A stretch of DNA of 64,000 nucleotides, taken from Cryoendolithus antarcticus. Its lineage: Eukaryota; Ascomycota; Dothideomycetes; Cladosporiales; Cladosporiaceae. The notes under the pieces are model-generated. The model made no database searches, was not told where the DNA came from, and saw nothing but the letters and a program-made list of their open reading frames with translations. Every line of letters begins with the position of its first letter. Positions within the stretch are counted from its first letter, which is position 1. This document shows positions 31,923 to 43,729 of the stretch, piece by piece. The position numbers and the translations under genes are program-made. Where the stretch lies: the NCBI GenBank assembly GCA_002077065.1, contig NAJO01000038.1:368562-432561 (forward strand), in the 5' to 3' direction.

Positions 31923-34547
31923 TCAAGCTACGACGCCCATCCCGTTAGTCCCACTATGTGGATCTTCATTCCCCCACTGCAATCACAAGTCAGTATGTCG
32001 CCCCGCAAACCACCTCTGCTCTCTAGACTCACTAGTATAGTATTCAGCACCGAATAAGGACTATGCTCGTTCTTCACACCAGCACCCTCAAGCACAGAGT
32101 CCGGAGGTGTGTACAGATTTCCCTGCAATCCTGACTCCAGTTGCAGACTCCCATCCACGCCCAGGATCAGCCCATCGGCATTAGCACCCTCTGCAGGAAC
32201 ATAGTCGTGGTAGTACTCGCTCCCCGCAGCCTCGTGGATATTCAGTCGGCGCAAGGCAGCTATACCGCGTTGCAGCGGGGCAGCGATCTCCTGTGGGTCG
32301 ATGTTGACGGTGATGTCGTGGATAGCTGTGATGAAGCGCGCTAGAAGGTCGCGGGCTCGCTCGTTCTTCGTATGCTCGCCCAAAATACCGAGGAGAATGG
32401 CTGAGCCAAGACCGCGGTGAATGGCCGACCAGGAGAAGCGGGCGTAGGATGTGATGTTGTTCAGCCCCAGGAAGGCTTCAACGGTGTTCGAGAGGTTCTC
32501 AACGCAGAGGGACCGGTAGGCTTTCGCTAGATGCGGGTCCGCTCGAGGTGAGATGGCTGAGCGAGCCAGCTCGGAGAGGTAGTAAGAGGAGTGTAGGTAT
32601 AGCGCCCAGTGCTCGAGGTTCTCTCGTGGGTTGGTGCACTTTCGGCTGTCGCGGAGGTAATCTGCGGCTTCGCGCATGATCTTCGAGACTGCATCGCGCT
32701 GGTGGGCGATCTGGTCGTGAAGTTCAATAGGCGACATTTCATTTGCCCGCGCGCGATCTCTCACAATCTCGAGTCCAATCTTGACGAGAGGATACATGGC
32801 GGCGTGGTAGGCGCTGACAGGTCCGTAGTGCATAGGCATGGGCATGGTGTGCTTCGTTGCTGTTGTGGGCTCTGTGCTGCGGTCGTAGATGATCGAGAGG
32901 ATGGAGTCCTTCCACACGATGGCCCACCAGATACGAGACCGAGGGTAGACGAGCTCTCTGGGTATACTCGGAGGACAAGGGTGATGCAGTCCGAGCCCTT
33001 GTGCGAGTCGGATCGTCAGGCCGTGGAGCGCCCAGGCCGTGCCGGCGTTCATATTGTTAGTGAGAACGCTTTCAACCACGAGTAGCGTCTGTAGCGATTG
33101 CAGGTTCGCTCTTGAGAGGAAATTGACAAAGCGCAGACACTCAAATGCGCAGCATGCTAACCATGGTTAGTACCCATAGCGACTCGGCTAGGCCGCAATC
33201 ACTTACTGTAAACTTGTGATGTCAACTCCCTTTCCTTCCGCGGCATCTGACAGGTCTGCGCGCCACTAGCCAGAACGGCGAACAACAGACCCAGCCAGTG
33301 GAAGTCTCTACCATAGATCATCGTCTCGGAGACAGCCCCCGGCGAATTGCCATGGGCAGAACGATAAACCAGGAAAGCCTCAAGCTCTGCCTCGAGCTCT
33401 TCAACGGATACGACGCATGGCAGAATTACATGAGCCAGGTCGCGGTAGTATCGGAAAAGCGTGAGCATTTGATCATCCGCCGGTAGAGCCTTTGCGAGCT
33501 CCTGTGCTCGTACTAGAGAGCCGTGCGGCAGACCCCAGAGATCCACGAAAGGGTACGTGGCACTCTCGTTGTCGAGACCGAACATGGGCAGCACAGTCTT
33601 CCCGAACCGTTCATAGATTTCCTTCTGGTCCACGGTACCGTCTCGCATTGCGGCCAAAATAGCAGGTATGCTGGCAGCGCCAAAGTGTACCGTCTGACCC
33701 TTCACGCAACGTCAGCGCTCTATCTTGTCATGGCGATCTAACGCTCAGGACTCACAGCTTCGTTACTAGTATGGATGCCGTGAATCTCAGTGTGCCGTCT
33801 AAATTGCTGCATCCCGTCTCCATTGCCGTCCTGCAATGCTGTTGACGCGTCTCGCGAGGCAGTACCGGACATCGTGGTAGGTGGATTTCCGCCATCCAGA
33901 GCACGAGCTTGTGAATTTCGCCAGACTTCCTGTCGTAGATCTGCGAGCGATTCCTCAAGCGTTGAGAGCTTTTGGCAGATGAGATCAAACTGCGGGCGGC
34001 TGAGCGTTACATTGCCAGAGCCCGAGCTACCAGCGATGGTGTCGTCGGCACTGTAGCCCGCACTCGCTTGCTCCTGCTGCGGCCGCTTGTTGGGTGGATG
34101 ATAGTTACAAAGTTCTGGGTGCTCACGGTCTCGACATGTCTGACATGGTCGCGAGAGATCGCACCTGATCGCCGTTCAGTCAGCACATTCGCCATATCTG
34201 CGAAGACGAGTGGAGCAAGCGCGATCTACTTACTTCACTTTCCTCTGCCGACAAGGGTAGCAAGCCTTATGCTCTCTCGCCTTACGCTTCTTACGCAGAA
34301 AGTCATCTACATCCTCCTGAGGCGGAACGGCACCATTGGCCGGCGGAGCAGGTGGAGCCTGGTCGCGTGCAGAAGCTGCGCCCGTTAGCATTGGCGCGAC
34401 TTGCGCTACGCCTGGCAGCTGGTGAACGCCGATCTGTTGCTGCGCCTGATGATGCAGCGTAGCGGGTTGAGGGTAAGTGTCCGGGTATCGGGGGGCCTTG
34501 GCATCATCGCGGTCGCCGTAGAGGGAGGGGTCTAGGGAGTACGACAT
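31923..34547 (-). CDS. Zn2Cys6 transcription factor with fungal-specific domain
   Basis: Exons 34547-34234, 34164-33756, 33699-33207, 33156-32033 and 31976-31923 total 2394 nt, for 797 residues. A disordered Pro/Gln N-terminus leads to a basic stretch and the binuclear cluster CYPCRQRKVKC then DLSRPCQTCRDREHPELC, with all six Cys present, two on one side of the first intron. A coiled segment follows (FDLICQKLSTLEESLADLR). The fungal-specific middle domain spans about 300-600 and includes GTAWALHGLTIRLAQGLGLH. The last intron (31977-32032) restores the usual end NTILWGNEDPHSG; ignoring it gives a wrong tail. An upstream in-frame ATG at 34682 is an alternative start. The target pathway is unknown. 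The gene sits 600 bp downstream of frq on the same strand. Confidence 0.88.
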
Positions 34548-35154
34548 CGTGTTTCGCGGAAGTGGAAGATTTGAGCAGCAAGCTTGCTCAGTTGGAATGA
34601 GATCCGAGATAGAGCCCGCGTAGTTTGCGATATCGTTGTCGCTGGAGCTCCTAATCGAAGCCGCCGTTCGCCACCCAAACAACTCACTATCTGGCGGCGA
34701 TCGCGAGCATCGGCGCTACGCTAGGGATGCCAGATGTGCTTAGGCCGTTGGTCAGCAGTAGCACTCTCCGTGGCTCTTGCTGCAGGACTGTCAGGAGGTT
34801 GGCATCTGTGATTGCTGGGATGAAGTGTCCAAGTGTGCACGGGCCATGATGAGATGGCGAAGGTTTGCACGCGAGCAGTGTAGCAAGTTGACAAGGAACG
34901 GGAATAAGGGCATCTTAAATACATTGGAAGCCGTGGCAGACAGGAGTATACATAGAGAGGGACCATATACGAGTCTGCATGCGTTCTTCTGCATCCTCGC
35001 TACAAAGTCATCGTGACACAGCGAGTAAGCGACATAACCACTCAAGCATGTACAGATCGCTGTTCTGCCACATAAAGGTGGACTCTCCCAGCGAGTGTAT
35101 CGTCGAACGACCCGGCTGAATGCCAGTGAACGTCCCCATCATCTCTCATAAGCT
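34548..35154. other. Intergenic between frq 3' end and the Zn2Cys6 factor
   Basis: These 607 bp hold the transcription factor leader and promoter and the frq 3' flank. No supported gene. Confidence 0.4.
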
Positions 35155-38049
35155 CTAGAACCCTCCCCCGATCACCCCAGCCCGTTTCCTATACCCCACG
35201 CCCCCCGCCTCACTCCCCGGACTATTAAACCCACTCCCACCCCTCCCTCCAGCCGTAGCCGCCGAGCTCCCAGCCGGGATCTCCTCAGCCAGCCGCTCGG
35301 CCATATGTGAATCATACTCCCTCTCCCTCGCCATGACGCCTTCCGGGTCCATAGCCCTTGCGGCCGCTAACAAGTCCAATGAGCCGTCGGACTCGTTGTC
35401 GGACTCGTCGGACGATGAAAGCGAGGCTTCGGAGTCGGAGCGGTGGTCCAGCAGGCCAAGAGAATGGGGGGCTGTAGAGACGTGAGGGGCGCCGGGGTGG
35501 GCGATCGAGGATGAGGAGTAGTTGGAGGCTGTGTCGTCTTCTTCGGAAGAGTTTGACTGCAGGTAGCAGAGTGCTGGTGGCAGCGCAGAGGGCAAGCGAT
35601 CGACGCGTTTGATGCCGAGGATCTGCGTTGCAATGCTTCTATGCGCAGCGCGGTCGCGTTTGCGGGCTTGCAGGATCTTAGCCAATCTGGAGGATACGGG
35701 CCTGGGCGACTGTCGTGGGGTTATGCGGGTCTGGCGGGTTTGGACGGTGACTGCGAAGTGGTCGGCTGGGTAGACGCCACCGATCCCGGAGGCTTCGAGG
35801 GTCGGAGAGATCGCGGCAAAGGGTGCTGCCATGGTTGGCGTCGGTAATAAGGTGAAGTCTAGTTCCACTTCGCTCGAAGGCGACTTCTCATCCAGGTTCA
35901 TGGACTCCGGTGTAACATTCACTTGGCTGAGGGGTCCTCTCGACTCGAGCATCTTGCTACCAGGCGCACCCTGCGGCTTGCCGATCGGCTGCACGTCGGC
36001 CAACTTGTACATGGGCACGCTGGTCGTGTCAGGCGGTCCACTGTCACCACTTAGGTCTGTTAGGAAGCGGGCGTTGTTGTAGAAAATAATGGGACCATCT
36101 TCGCGCTTCTCCTTCTTCTTGCTACTGGTAGTAGTCGTACGGACACCAGATCCAGTCATCCCAGACGAGTCGCCAGCCATGTGCTGCTGGAAACCCATCG
36201 ACATATTCTCGCCCTCGCCTTCAGACGAAGAGGGTTCGCTCTCATCACTATCCTGTTGGTTATAGAACAGCGGCGTGTAAAGCAGCTTACTGCTGTCTGG
36301 TCGACTACCCCATTGAGATGCGGCACCACGAGATCTCGCAATACTAGCATCGTTGCGATCCGCGAGCTTAACGCGCTTCCTAGGCGAACGGCCAGCCTCA
36401 TCCTCGTCAGAAGAGTTGCGCGCATATGTGCTGTCTCTGAGACTGTCTGAAGTACTCTTCTGGCTACGCCCTTTCCAGCGCACCTTGCGTCCGTCATTCG
36501 ACACTTCTAACCGATCGCTCAGATCTGCCAAGGACTTTCGCACGAAGTCGGCCGTCACGTTCAATGTGTGTAGCTGCGCCATGTTGACCAGTACATTGAG
36601 GTAGATCCAGCCGTGTCCTTCCTGTGGCGATCGACTAGAATCCAAGTCGAGGGGAGAGAAGCCGAGATGTCGAATATACCGCAAGTTCTCAGCTGGGACT
36701 TGTGCTCGATCCGGGTCCAGATCCAGAGGTCTAGTAGGCCTTTGTGAGTGATCCGGCGAGCCACTACTAAAGTCCTGCTCGCTGATTTGTTCCTTGCGCA
36801 GTTGCTCGGCCTGCACACTTTCCTCGAGTTTTGTCGGATGGTTCGTTGTCGAATCCATCGGGTCCTCAGTCTCCTTCTCCATGATCGGCGCTTCTCGAAC
36901 ACCCTCGTTTCTCGCGGCTCGTCCCTGCTCTTTCATCGCGGACCGATCTGCATGCGCAGCTGATTGTGACACATCCTGCTGTTGCAATGCCTGGTGGTGA
37001 GGTCCCGCTGCTGCGCCTTTACCAGCAAAGATCTGCTCCAGTCGACTGACCACGACCTTCTGCTTCGTATGCTCGCTCATCACTGTCAGATTCTGCTGTG
37101 GCATAAGGCCTTCGGGTATGCGGTGCAAGTATGATTGGATGTTCTGGTGCCGTGACTTCGCAGTAGGTGCAAAGCGAGTGTGCTTGCTGTCGCTCGCAGA
37201 GGGTGCTAGGGAGCCTTGCCCGGACGCCGACATCGATGCATAGGCGGAGTCGGAAGGGAATTGCGATGTGAGCGACGAGGTGGTCTTGTGAGTGTTGAGC
37301 GCGGGCACGAGTCCCTCGTAACTATTTGTCGGAAACCCGGTGCTGGTCGGGGTGTGCATGTTCGAGGCGAAATTCCTAAGCATCTCCTCCAGCTCCCTCT
37401 TCTTGTCGACCGGTAGCCCATGCACGCGAATCTCGAAGAGCTTCTCATCCTTCAAATGAGAGTCATGTAGCTTCTCGTACTTTTTCAGCCTTCTCTTTAA
37501 CTTCTGGTTCTCAACTGTTAGATCATCAATGACACTCCTGTACTCCTCATTACTATTTCCATCGGTACCCAGCTCCATCAGTCCTGGTCGATGTGGCAGC
37601 ATGTGGTTGCCATTATTCTGCCACAACGGCGCGAGATGGTGTTGTTGCTCTGTATCCGGCGGCGACCGAGATGACGAGGAATTGCGCATGAAGAATGGCG
37701 GATCATTGTCGGCGTACGAGGAAGCTGCGCCTTGGTGGACTTGATTGTTGGACCTGTCGAACCAGCCCTCCGCATTGCTGCTCTCACCAGAGCTGGTCTT
37801 GCCCTGCAAAAATGCCAGTCGGGAGGGCGTGTCGCTCAGCGTGGCTTTATTCGAGACCAGTGAGGCATCCTCGTTGGATGTGTTGCTGCTTTTCGCGGAA
37901 CGGCGACTCTGCTCGTCCTCCGAATTGTGCACCAGTGAGACCGAGAGGTGCGATGGCTGGCGGCGAGGATTGCCAGGCCTGGGTCCGGGATGCATTGCGC
38001 GTTGTACCGGGTTCCTCGACTGCGCCGGCTGCCTGTTGACTGCAGCCAT
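35155..38049 (-). CDS. frq: FREQUENCY circadian clock protein
   Basis: A single exon gives 964 residues. FRQ is the negative element of the fungal circadian loop: with FRH and CK1 it represses the White Collar complex that drives its own gene. Signatures are the N-terminal SGESSNAEGWFDRSNNQV and PPFFMRNSSSS, the dimerising coiled coil at about 168-200 (EEYRSVIDDLTVENQKLKRR), HLKDEKLFEIRVHGLP, AENLRYIRHLGFSPLD, and the CK1-interaction region GWIYLNVLVNMAQLHTLNVTA with DGRKVRWKG. A basic stretch (RSPRKRVKLADR) may be the nuclear signal. The rest is Ser/Asp-rich, suiting multisite phosphorylation. A second Met at residue 19 could allow long and short forms as in Neurospora, but no start-controlling intron is evident. 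Confidence 0.97.
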   Translation of the reverse strand: MAAVNRQPAQSRNPVQRAMHPGPRPGNPRRQPSHLSVSLVHNSEDEQSRRSAKSSNTSNEDASLVSNKATLSDTPSRLAFLQGKTSSGESSNAEGWFDRSNNQVHQGAASSYADNDPPFFMRNSSSSRSPPDTEQQHHLAPLWQNNGNHMLPHRPGLMELGTDGNSNEEYRSVIDDLTVENQKLKRRLKKYEKLHDSHLKDEKLFEIRVHGLPVDKKRELEEMLRNFASNMHTPTSTGFPTNSYEGLVPALNTHKTTSSLTSQFPSDSAYASMSASGQGSLAPSASDSKHTRFAPTAKSRHQNIQSYLHRIPEGLMPQQNLTVMSEHTKQKVVVSRLEQIFAGKGAAAGPHHQALQQQDVSQSAAHADRSAMKEQGRAARNEGVREAPIMEKETEDPMDSTTNHPTKLEESVQAEQLRKEQISEQDFSSGSPDHSQRPTRPLDLDPDRAQVPAENLRYIRHLGFSPLDLDSSRSPQEGHGWIYLNVLVNMAQLHTLNVTADFVRKSLADLSDRLEVSNDGRKVRWKGRSQKSTSDSLRDSTYARNSSDEDEAGRSPRKRVKLADRNDASIARSRGAASQWGSRPDSSKLLYTPLFYNQQDSDESEPSSSEGEGENMSMGFQQHMAGDSSGMTGSGVRTTTTSSKKKEKREDGPIIFYNNARFLTDLSGDSGPPDTTSVPMYKLADVQPIGKPQGAPGSKMLESRGPLSQVNVTPESMNLDEKSPSSEVELDFTLLPTPTMAAPFAAISPTLEASGIGGVYPADHFAVTVQTRQTRITPRQSPRPVSSRLAKILQARKRDRAAHRSIATQILGIKRVDRLPSALPPALCYLQSNSSEEDDTASNYSSSSIAHPGAPHVSTAPHSLGLLDHRSDSEASLSSSDESDNESDGSLDLLAAARAMDPEGVMAREREYDSHMAERLAEEIPAGSSAATAGGRGGSGFNSPGSEAGGVGYRKRAGVIGGGF

Positions 38050-39797
38050 GATTAGGGATAAGAATGCTCGAAGTCGTTCAATCCATGTGCCTTGCTACAG
38101 TGACCAGTACCCAGGAATGACAATGGTTTGTAAGAAAAGCCACCTTGCGACAGTAAGAATACAGAGAGACAACAGCGACTTGCGATCGTGCGCAAACCCG
38201 GCGTGATCCCTTGACGATCGCACCAAAGAGAATCAAGCAATCGTGCGATGCATCCCTAGCCGCTAGAAACAGAGATCGCACCACGCGCAGACTGGAAGGA
38301 ACTCATCGCACAAACCCACCATCCGATCCATCGATGTCTTTGAGACGGCGGAGTCAGAACCGCGCAAGTAACAAGCGCATAGCAGGAAGTATCACCGTAG
38401 CTAGATCCGCAGCAGGATCCCCGATATGAGTGCAGGATCTTGGCAAAACGGCGATTGCATATCTTGCAGTGCGCCTAGATCGCGTGAAGCGCTCCGATGG
38501 TCAGCGAGAGTGCGCGATTCCAAGTCGTTGCGATCGAGAGTGTCTTATGTGGATCTCTACCCGAGCGTGCCGCTCCCGCAAGTCTAGACGTAACAAGGGT
38601 CCTTGTATGCAGTGATCGCGCAATATTTCTACACTCCGTCGTTATTGCATATCTGCTTCAGAGTTCACTGAGGTTGCTCGTGGCGCGCCCATCGAGTGAC
38701 GTTGTCATCAGTGGCCTCGACTCGTAATGCTCACCACGTGCGGCCAACATCACCGAAGATCGCGCAGTGCAGTCCGATGTTCTCCATACCCTCACGCGTC
38801 ACATGCGCAGAATCGTCGATTCCCACCCGCGATGTTGGACCATCAAGTCAGCAAACCTCCGATCGCCTGATGCGAATCGCTCGATAGGCCAGCTTATACG
38901 GCTGTACATCGAGACATCGACACGCAACTTTATAGGTGGTGCGCTGTTTGCATGCGCGACACAGGAGGCATCGTGAGTGATATGGCGCATCGATGCTGTT
39001 GCTTGAGCGCATGTGGCTTGGAGGGCGGTGGAGTGGGCTCCGGATGGCGTGTTCTTCGTGCATGTCTTGGAATCGCACTCGCGAAAGCTGTCACTCGGAT
39101 GTAGCTTTCGGCAACCAGTTCGTGCCTCCGGATGCTCAAAATCGTCTCGTGCTTGAGCAATACTTGAGCAATAATGTGCGTCTGCAACGAGCATCTGCTG
39201 GAAGCTAGTACGATCAGAGTCGATGCGCCCTGGCATACCAGGTCCTGCCGCGTCGTTGTCCACCTCGTACATTTTCAGCACATGGCGCTTCACTGCTGCG
39301 GTCAGGCTGACAGGAGCAAACTCCGCGTTTGAGACGCTGGGAGAGGGACAGGTATTGGACTGCAAGGAGACTGTGGCTGCATCTTATGTTCGAAAGTGGC
39401 AACATGTACCGGAGCGCGACTCAACGGAAGCTCTTGTTAATGTTTCCTCGGACCAGTCGTAGGATGCTGCAGCTTTTGCCTTGCCATTGGGCGCGCGCGC
39501 ATCCTACAATAGACGATGGGGAAGTCTCTCGCACTGCTACAGACTTGAGCGCGATGATAGGTGGATGCTGTTCAACCAGCCAGGAGCCTTTTCACCCATG
39601 GCAGATCATTTCCCAAGACGCTCGGCTCGGTTTGCGATTTCGAGAAACCGCCATGAGAGCCAGAGACTTTGTAATGAAAGCGCTCAGGCTCAAGTAGTCG
39701 ATCAAATCTTCAACGCTCTTGGTGGGTATATTTCATAGTGACCAGCCCCTGTGAACGCCGTCCTCGACATGCAACACGTCCCTGCTCTCTCTCACCT
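38050..39797. other. Long frq upstream region (1.75 kb)
   Basis: The interval between the frq start and the MIS14 3' end contains no gene I can support. The largest ORF (38799-39365, minus, 188 codons) has mixed composition and no motifs. The frq-proximal third is dense in GATC tetramers (listed separately). A long frq promoter fits the known need for separate clock and light elements. Confidence 0.6.
38184..38617 (-). promoter_or_regulatory. Cluster of 12 GATC motifs, candidate White Collar binding region
   Basis: GATC occurs at 38184, 38205, 38216, 38274, 38325, 38404, 38416, 38436, 38478, 38532, 38552 and 38614, i.e. 12 times in 434 bp where fewer than two are expected. In Neurospora the White Collar complex binds paired GATN-type repeats (GATNC..CGATN) and GATCGA. 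Here GATCCATCGATG at 38325-38336 fits the paired form and GATCGA lies at 38532-38537. The cluster sits 135-568 bp upstream of the frq ATG. Function is inferred from position and motif. Confidence 0.6.
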
Positions 39798-40561
39798 TCA
39801 GCGCCCCTCCACATACTCCCCCACCACCCTCGCCCGTTCCATCTTCTCCATCGTCTCCCCCAACCTTCCTCTCAGCTCCCCCAACTCCTCACTGCCCCTT
39901 TCCCACGTCCCCTTTACCTCCTCCAGCCGTTCCACCTCGCCAAGCTCCAGCTGTCTCCCTCTCGCGTCCTCCAGAGCCTTCGCGCCCAACTCGGCGACTC
40001 TCCTCTCGTCCTCCTCCCTCGCCTGCTCGAAGTTGACACGATACTTCTCCGCCGTCTCACCCGGCGCGTTCCGTCGCAGATTCGCAAGCGCGAGGGTATG
40101 AGATTCGATCTGCGCGGAAAGTGCTTGGACGCGAGCGGCGAGTTTATTGTCAAAAGCTTCGATCTCTGCTGCGTCATTAGCATACTGCGCATCCGCCTCT
40201 CCATCCTGATCGAGAGCTCACCGCCTCCTTGCTCCCCTCCTCTGAGCACACCCTCACACTCCCCCAAACTCATGCCATTGATCCTCACATTCCCTCCCGC
40301 GCCGTCCCAGACTCGACCGAGGTATTCGTCTACTAGCACTTCCACGCGTTTTCGTAACGGGTCTTCACCCGTGGCATTTTCGGGCAAGGCATTCGTGGGC
40401 GGGAGATGTGTGTCTATCTTGCTTCGCGCTGTTGCGGAAAGCTTTGTTTGGAGGTAAGCCAGGTCGGCGGGCGATTGGAGGTCGATTTGGCGGTGATGGG
40501 TTGACGTTGCACGGTCGTGTGGGGAGAGCGGGGCGGAGGTGAAGATGTTGGGGATGACCAT
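39798..40561 (-). CDS. MIS14: Kinetochore MIND complex subunit MIS14/NSL1
   Basis: Exons 40561-40222 and 40168-39798 give 236 residues. The protein matches the Mis14/Nsl1 family, a subunit of the Mis12/MIND complex linking inner centromere to the outer kinetochore. Marks are the N-terminal QIDLQSPADLAYLQTKLSA, then KIDTHLPP, LRKRVEVLVDEYLGRVW and, after the intron, EIEAFDNKLAARVQAL, followed by a long C-terminal coiled coil (LGELRGRLGETMEKMERAR). The acceptor CAG at 40169-40171 was chosen because it keeps this continuity. An in-frame ATG at 40729 would add 56 residues with no family similarity, so MVIPNIF is preferred. Confidence 0.85.
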
Positions 40562-41042
40562 TGTGAGCGGGCTATTCTTGATCAAATGGTAGACAGCGGC
40601 AATCAATAGTGTGATATCAAAGCGGCGCGTCTGAAGCCTCCATGGCTCTCGCGTAAACAGATCGGCGTTAGGGTTTGGTGTTAGAGTTCGGGAGATCGAC
40701 GACGGGAGGCAGGTCCCCGCTTTCGTCATGAGGCTCTTGCTTCGAGGTTGCCCTTGGGGACTGGGCTTAGATCAAGAGCCGCAGCCCACGTATGCGTATT
40801 CCTGTCGCAAGGAACGAAAGTGAGACTAGAAGCCGAAGCATGCAACAACTTTGCGCACAGATCTTGTGTGAACAAACAGGTACATTATGCTGAGATTGGA
40901 TGCTTCGTTCATACATGTAATCGTCAGTACCCAACTGGTCAGAACTCCCCAATGCGCCTCCCATGGTCCAATTATCTTCTTGAAGTTTGCAGATATCGCC
41001 AGACACCAGCGCCGCGCCATGTGCAGCCTCGAGTCACTCGAG
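40562..41042. other. Intergenic, MIS14 upstream
   Basis: These 481 bp hold no supported coding region beyond a possible MIS14 extension to 40729. Confidence 0.4.
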
Positions 41043-41657
41043 TCATTGCGGCAGTATGCTCGCAGCCTCCTCATCCGTCAGCATAATCTCGTGCACCGGG
41101 TCCGCGCGCCGCTCCCAATCTTCCGATTGTCGGTGGATGTAGCTTGGGAGGAACAGTTCTATCTCCTGGTCAGTCTTGGAATCCTATGACTGCTCTAAGA
41201 CCAGACTGCCGCGTACCTTGATTCCAGTCAAAGCCTTGCGAGGACTTGATGCAAGTCACCTGTTCAAATCCGTATTAGCGATCGCCCAGCTTTCTCCTCC
41301 ATCTATCGCTCTTCGTCTTGCATGCCCCATCTCTCTCTCATGTTGTGAGAAGCCTCAGTGACTTACCAATCTTCTCGTCCCCTCCCCTCCCCTCGCGAGA
41401 TCCACCACAGTATACTCCGCCCCACTAAGCAACGTGCCCATCAAGCTCGGCCGCCTCGGTTGTATCCGCTCCTTTGACCTCGTGCTGGCGGATACGACAG
41501 GAGCCTTTGACAGATTGCCTGGTGTGCTTGGCGAGCCGTTGAGGGAGGGGAGGGAGCTGGAGCTGGAGTAGCTTGGTGTAGAAGGACTGAGGGATGACGC
41601 GGGCGAGTGGGCAGAGACGGAGAGGGTGGAGGGTGAGATGGATATGGGTGAAGACAT
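41043..41657 (-). CDS. Small Ser-rich fungal protein of unknown function (149 aa)
   Basis: Exons 41657-41367, 41259-41217 and 41158-41043 total 450 nt, for 149 residues. The first half is Ser/Pro-rich and disordered. The second half has an ordered core: LMGTLLSGAEYTVVDLARGG, then SSQGFDWNQELFLPSYI, then DPVHEIMLTDEEAASILPQ at the C-terminus. The core reads continuously across two clean introns, which supports a real gene. I recall similar QGFxWNxELFLPSY and EIxLTDEEA patterns in unnamed ascomycete proteins, but I cannot name a family or function. It has no signal peptide or membrane segment. Confidence 0.72.
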
Positions 41658-43729
41658 GGTCGCCCTGTCCGGCACCCAGCCGGCGTTGTCGATGTCGAGC
41701 TGCCGGAGAACGATGGTAGCTCTGAGCTCTCCGCTTGGGTCGTGTAGTGGCAGGCAGTGATATATCCAACTACCACGATGCAACGCTGAGACCACGACAA
41801 GATGCAATGAGGGTATGCAAAGTAGACTTCGTGCATGAGTCCCAACCTCCGAGTCACACACTCACAAGGCATCCGACGACGGCCTCACGACAGCCCAGCC
41901 GCACGAGCACACCTCAGCCGGGTAGATCTCGTCATGCGGCGGTGTCTGCAGCGGGAAGCTCGGCGAGCTGCAGGTCGCGGCTGGGATGCAGCCTGGCGAG
42001 ACAAAGCAGGGCGAGGGGTACGGGAGTGGGATGAGAGTTGTGGGAAGTGTGGGGTGAGGGAGCTTTGTGAGACATTGAAGGTGCACTCGAATAAAGAAAT
42101 GCGATTGGGCAGATTTCAACATATTGCTGTGCCAGATTCGCCAGTGCAGTCAACACGGGGCATGTTCATCTTGCAAGCGCGGATTTTGGCTCGGAAGGAT
42201 CAATATATCGCCTCTGAGGTACGCTCAGGCAAAGTATGTTAACGGTGATAACGAGCAAGTATCGATAGCAACCATCTGGGGCATGATGAGTGATTGAATC
42301 CCTCGCCTGCAGGACTATTAATCTCCTATTGGCGCATTCGCGTGTCATCTCCATACGTTCGTCCAAGTCACGGAGGATGGCGCCTGTCATGGGGACGATC
42401 GGCTGCTGGGATACTTCCTGTCGCGCGCCTATTACAATGAAACAGGTCTGGCACTTGGAAACGTCCGCGGCGTGAGCCATGAGGTCTAGAGCCAGTGGCC
42501 GCACCACTACATGATCATCTGTGGATGTGATCTGGTAGCCTTTCGGCGCTCATGCAGTTGCGCTCATTCGTGGAAGATCGCAGATACATCGAGCCCAAGG
42601 CGTCTTGGTGATCAAGCGGGAACAATATACTGCACAGCGATCTCTCGCTTGCCTGTGCTCTGTGCCGCTTGCTTCCGAGTCAGATAGATTAAGCGTATAG
42701 CGTTTGCGTATCGCCGTTGTCAGATGATAGGACACGGACCAATGGCATCTGGGGTGAAAGTGTAGGGGGACTTGGTGGAGGGTTGATCTGCAGTCTGATG
42801 TTCACGTTTCAGGACATCTGCGACAAATGGCAAGAGCAATGAGAGTCAGCACCTGCCGTGCATTCGCAACTACAGCGCAATCGGTTGTCAGTACATTTCA
42901 CCATACATCGTAGATCACGCCGTCGAAGCGCTTGGTCCAATATCTTGACTCGAACAGCGAAAAGCCTCTTCTATTTGGGTGTGGTCAATGCTCGCATCGG
43001 GGTGGACAGGCGACAGGAACAGGACAGTGCACTGGCTGCTAAATACAGGGACAAGCCTCCCTTGCTCACACCACTACCAAATACCACCTCACCGTCAACA
43101 GACGATTTCCTACTCTCCCTCGAGTTCTTTGCTTCCGTCGCACAATTCGGCGCTGACACATTACACCGAGGTGCGCGTACCTGCGCAAGCGACGGGAGAC
43201 AGCAGGACAGCCTGCATTGACGCCCGCCCCCACTCCACCGTTCATCCGCCCATTCCATTGTGTGCCCTGGGCTCCACTCTCATCAGCGCATACCCCTTCG
43301 AGCGCATCTTTCAACAGATCACACCACCAACGGGCACCACTACATCAGTACAACGCACGCGAAACGACATCTGCACCACGAATCGCGATTCGCGCATCCG
43401 CCTGCTGCTTGCTGAAACGAGCGTAATCACCCTTACCACGCGCGCGGCGCCCGAGGACAAAGAAGCGCTTGACGTGCAGGCTGCACAATCCGCTGTTACA
43501 ACCCGCCCCTTGTGCCACCCGCGCGGCGCGCAAGTCCTAGCGACAGCAACATCACTCCTTCGCCCATCGCGGCTTCCGTCTGTCCGGTGCACAGCAACAG
43601 CTTGACACACGACTCGGTGTGTCTGACTGCAACACCACACTGCGACATTGCCGACTGTGGCGATTACGACGATACTGCGACTGAGCGGTATATAGGAACG
43701 GATCTCAAGGCCTGCTGCGAGCCTGCGGC
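41658..43729. other. Intergenic, 2.1 kb, upstream of RasGAP
   Basis: This is the longest gene-free stretch of the window. The plus ORF 42979-43605 (208 codons) and its minus shadow 43311-43838 are low in family features and lie just upstream of the RasGAP ATG, so they are more likely leader/promoter. The region separates two divergently transcribed genes. No RNA gene or repeat was recognised. Confidence 0.4.

Noticed and set aside
37745..38206. A 153-codon plus ORF antisense to the frq start, as a qrf-like gene
   Set aside because: It is the mirror of the frq coding frame. An antisense transcript may exist as in Neurospora, but the sequence alone gives no evidence.
38799..39365. A 188-codon minus ORF in the frq upstream region
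   Set aside because: No motifs, many Cys/His scattered without pattern, and other frames are open too; more likely promoter DNA.
42979..43605. A 208-codon plus ORF upstream of RasGAP
   Set aside because: Low-complexity Thr/Pro/Ser content with no family features; its antisense frame is equally open. Probably 5' leader.
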